DNA from: an uncultured Flavobacteriaceae bacterium
GTDB lineage: Bacteria > Bacteroidota > Bacteroidia > Flavobacteriales > Flavobacteriaceae
NCBI GenBank assembly: GCA_937959395.1
Contig: CALGLR010000035.1
Span: 16,561 to 80,560 of the forward strand
Reading direction: 5' to 3'
DNA length: 64,000 nt
The notes beneath the pieces were generated by a model. That model saw nothing but the letters and a program-made list of their open reading frames with translations. It did no database searches and was not told where the DNA came from. The stretch's first letter is position 1. Every line of letters begins with the position of its first letter. Position numbers and translations under genes: made by a program. Positions 63,423 through 64,000 of the stretch are shown here, in pieces.

Positions 63423-63896
63423 TTACCAAGCTATCCCTTTAATCGCTTCCTGCCTCTTATTTACATAACGAAATCCTTTTTCACCATAAAAACCAGCTTC
63501 TTCAAGCATAATTCGAATGTCCTTTTTCCATTCAGAAATCGTTACTGTTGTATTGAGCTCAATAGCATAAACCGTATTATAATGCAAAGCATAGTCTCCA
63601 TTTACAGGTACTCCACCTTGAGAATCCCACATTCCTAATGTGGTACCAGAACTGTGTCCATAAGTTCCTAAAGGATGCGTATAAATCGCTGGTCGCATAC
63701 CTTCATCTTTTCCTTTTTGTAATGCTACTTTTAAAATGTCATTTCCTGTTCTACCAGCTTCAAACTCATTAGTAAAAATATCTTGAACCCGATTTCCTTT
63801 TTTAAAAGCTTCTACTAAAAAACTAGGAACTTTTTTTTCTTCTTTTTTTAGGACATAAGCATGTTGTTGAACTAATCCTCGTACCTCGGAAGCTTT
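63423..63896 (-). pseudogene. C-terminal remnant of an M24 family (Xaa-Pro aminopeptidase-like) metallopeptidase
   Basis: The minus frame from 63896 to the stop at 63423 encodes 157 residues that match the C-terminal end of flavobacterial M24 peptidases: HAYVLKKEEKKVPSFLVEAF, NRVQDIFTNEFEAGRTGND, THPLGTYGHSSG with a metal-ligand His, and YAIELNTTVTISEWKKDI with a ligand Glu. The frame is closed on its upstream side by TGA at 63897-63899 and no start codon fits, so the N-terminal catalytic part (several hundred residues) is missing. The sequence beyond is unrelated. The remnant is most likely inactive. Confidence 0.75.
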
Positions 63897-63950
63897 TCAA
63901 CTGATATAAAAATAGATTAAATTTAGTTACAAACTATAAATCTAAAAAAC

Positions 63951-64000
63951 ATGTATCAAAAAAAAAGTAAAAACGATTTTGGAAACGGCTTTAGAGCGTG
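63951..64000 (+). CDS. possible 5' end of a gene running out of the window
   Basis: An ATG at 63951 opens a frame (MYQKKSKNDFGNGFRA) that stays open to the window edge. Sixteen codons are too few to name it. It diverges from the M24 remnant. Confidence 0.35.
   Translation, partial: MYQKKSKNDFGNGFRA

Overview
This window is chromosomal DNA from a member of the Bacteroidota, almost certainly the family Flavobacteriaceae; the genus cannot be fixed from the sequence. The evidence is low G+C content, type IX secretion (T9SS) C-terminal sorting domains on six proteins, TAnnTTTG-type promoter -7 elements with no clear Shine-Dalgarno sequences, frequent TTG/GTG starts, and typical flavobacterial gene orders (bamD-rpoZ-coaBC-DUF4835-recN; rprY-rprX; dnaA-LMW-PTP-RsmI-like). 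I saw no rRNA, tRNA, CRISPR array, prophage or insertion sequence.

Layout. 1-9.8 kb: the end of a T9SS-exported protein, then pcm, a Gfo/Idh oxidoreductase, a lipoprotein, 3-hydroxybutyryl-CoA dehydrogenase, a DUF1015 protein, a YggS-like PLP protein, a DEDDh exonuclease/GIY-YIG fusion, a voltage-gated K+ channel and miaA. The exonuclease and miaA have no ATG, GTG or TTG where translation must begin; both appear to start at ATT. 9.9-13.7 kb: an island of three T9SS-secreted alpha/beta hydrolases, one PHB-depolymerase/feruloyl-esterase-like and two tandem PETase/cutinase-like, with shared signal peptides, sorting domains and terminators. 13.8-29.5 kb: mostly leftward housekeeping genes (RprXY two-component system, coaE, YbbR, GT2, fabI, recN, coaBC, rpoZ, bamD, a KirBac channel, dapA). 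29.5-31.2 kb: a 5'-nucleotidase split into two adjacent genes.

31.2-36.6 kb is the most unusual part. It holds six paralogous multi-pass membrane proteins resembling the YhhN/TMEM86 fold, plus an unannotated 55-residue membrane peptide. They form two operons and one single gene. The two operon promoters align without gaps over 58 bp and share the motif CTTTTAATCGATAAAAT at the same distance from the -7 element. The single gene has a 13-copy 8-bp tandem repeat upstream. This is the best candidate here for an undescribed system; no function can be assigned from sequence alone.

36.8-54.8 kb: housekeeping genes (ligA, LOG-family hydrolase, prmC, ribD, dnaA, LMW-PTP, RsmI-like methyltransferase, mltG, dapF, htrA), with a T9SS-tagged glucose/sorbosone dehydrogenase set between the dnaA-linked genes. 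54.9-64 kb: an N-terminally extended GAPDH, two LVIVD-repeat lipoproteins, a membrane coiled-coil protein, a GNAT, a cytochrome P450, a membrane-bound AraC-type regulator, a T9SS-tagged beta-propeller, the remnant of an M24 peptidase gene and the first codons of a further gene. Four intergenic regions carry long imperfect palindromes that look like dispersed repeat elements.
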